DNA from: Bradyrhizobium sp. CCGUVB1N3
GTDB lineage: Bacteria > Pseudomonadota > Alphaproteobacteria > Rhizobiales > Xanthobacteraceae
DNA length: 64,000 bases
NCBI RefSeq assembly: GCF_024199925.1
Contig: NZ_JANADR010000001.1
Span: 3,162,001-3,226,000 of the forward strand
Direction: 5' to 3'
Shown here: positions 63,374 to 64,000 of the stretch, piece after piece
How positions within the stretch are numbered: position 1 is the first letter of the stretch
How the letters are laid out: each line of letters starts with the position of its first letter
Position numbers and translations under genes: made by a program
The notes under the pieces: generated by a model
Seen by the model: the letters and a program-made list of their open reading frames with translations, nothing else
Told to the model about the DNA's origin: nothing
Database searches by the model: none

Positions 63374-63388
63374 ATAAGAGGTTCTTAT
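63374..63388. promoter_or_regulatory. Predicted Nac box 3 (divergent nac/aminotransferase promoter)
   Basis: ATAAGAGGTTCTTAT fits ATA-N9-TAT, with the same ATAAG/CTTAT arms as boxes 1 and 2. It is centred 68 bases upstream of the LysR start and 93 bases upstream of the aminotransferase start, a usual place for autoregulation and activation. Confidence 0.7.
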
Positions 63389-63473
63389 CGAGGGAGATCG
63401 AAGTCATCTTGGCCACGGCTTCCGAGGAGGACTAGACCTTCGACTTCAGCCTCGACATCAAGGGATGCCTGCC

Positions 63474-64000
63474 GTGAACTCCTACAACCTCGCAGGGCGC
63501 ATCAGACGCATCAAGCCGTCACCCAGCACGGTCGCCGCCGATCGGGCCAACGAACTACGGCGACAGGGCCAGCAGATCGTGAGCCTGGTGGTCGGCGAGC
63601 CGGATTTCGACACGCCGGCCCATATCCGCAAGGCGGCTGCATACGCGATGGACCATGGCGCGACCCGCTACACCTCGATGCGGGGAACGCAGGAATTGCG
63701 GGAGGCGATCTCAGCCAAGCTCAAGCGCGAAAACGGGCTGAGTTACGGCGTCGACGAGATCATCGTGACCAACGGCGCCAAGAGCGCGATCTACAGCGCG
63801 CTCGCAGCGACCGTCGATGTCGGTGACGAGGTGATCATTCCGGCGCCGTACTGGGTGTCCTATCCGGACATGGTGCTGGCTTGCGACGGCACACCGGTGA
63901 CGATCGCCTGCGGCGAGAACCACGGCTTCAAGCTGTCGCCCGAGCAGCTGGAAGCCGCCATCACACCGAGAACACGCTGGCTGCTGATCAACTCGCCGAG
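63474..64000 (+). CDS. Class I PLP aminotransferase, N-terminal part (runs off right edge)
   Basis: The frame runs to the window end, giving about 175 residues of an aspartate-aminotransferase-like enzyme: YNLAGRIRRIKPSPSTVAADRANELRRQGQQIVSLVVGEPDFDTP, TRYTSMRGTQELREAISAKLKRENGL, IIVTNGAKSAIYSALAATVDVGDEVIIPAPYWVSYPDM. GEPDFDTP and the TNGAKSAI phosphate-binding loop are diagnostic; the Schiff-base lysine lies beyond the edge. GTG 63474 has AAGGG 9 bases upstream; an ATG at 63465 is in frame but abuts that site. It is divergent from the Nac-like gene and probably under its control. Confidence 0.88.
   Translation, partial: MNSYNLAGRIRRIKPSPSTVAADRANELRRQGQQIVSLVVGEPDFDTPAHIRKAAAYAMDHGATRYTSMRGTQELREAISAKLKRENGLSYGVDEIIVTNGAKSAIYSALAATVDVGDEVIIPAPYWVSYPDMVLACDGTPVTIACGENHGFKLSPEQLEAAITPRTRWLLINSP

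Overview
The window looks like a chromosomal accessory stretch of a GC-rich alphaproteobacterium, most likely Bradyrhizobium or a close relative in the Nitrobacteraceae. The grounds are codon usage and family content: ExoF, a VanZ-like protein, a TAXI-type binding protein, DsrE, moc-type genes and a Nac-like LysR regulator. This is inference; no rRNA or complete tRNA gene is present to settle it.

Region 1 (1-20.4 kb) is a Wzx/Wzy-type exopolysaccharide or capsule locus. Leftward genes encode an oxidoreductase, an initiating sugar-phosphate transferase, a DegT aminotransferase, a hexapeptide acyltransferase and two GT4 glycosyltransferases; oxidoreductase, aminotransferase and acyltransferase together suggest an acylamino sugar. 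Rightward genes encode a polymerase/ligase, a GT4 enzyme, a flippase, a truncated GH74-like protein, an asparagine synthase, ExoF and UDP-glucose 4-epimerases. Decay is visible: an internally deleted asnB, an N-terminal galE fragment and a galE split by one missing base.

Region 2 (21.3-26.3 kb) holds an envelope-type gene set: a large coiled-coil protein with 159-bp tandem repeats, a TAXI binding protein, a VasI/TagO-like lipid-less secreted protein and a DsrE-family protein.

Region 3 (26.3-52.8 kb) is an island mosaic. Three direct copies of a 175-260 bp repeat, each containing the 3' half of a tRNA-Gln, lie at 26.3, 33.2 and 52.7 kb, and a tRNA-Arg 3' remnant lies at 35.1 kb. No integrase survives. 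Between them are small stress or detoxification units (CGNR regulator with hydrolase; AraC with AhpD-like and RclC-like proteins; ArsR with a dehydrogenase), a microsatellite of 26 AG units, several pseudogenes, a PAS histidine kinase, and a 41.5-49.3 kb cluster matching the rhizopine (moc) catabolism logic: MocB-like binding protein, sugar ABC transporter, MocF-, MocD-, MocE- and MocC-like enzymes and a LacI regulator. A 1,898-bp group II intron then interrupts a secreted-protein gene; removing it restores the reading frame exactly.

Region 4 (52.9-64 kb) is a probable nitrogen-scavenging regulon. One operon has an SDR, a polar amino-acid ABC transporter and an RraA-like protein. Another has a biotin carrier, biotin carboxylase and 5-oxoprolinase subunits PxpB, PxpC and PxpA, plus a second carrier-like protein that has lost its biotin lysine. 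A Nac-like LysR regulator follows, divergent from an aminotransferase that runs off the right edge. Three near-identical ATA-N9-TAT palindromes lie at the three promoters, so the regulator probably controls all of them.
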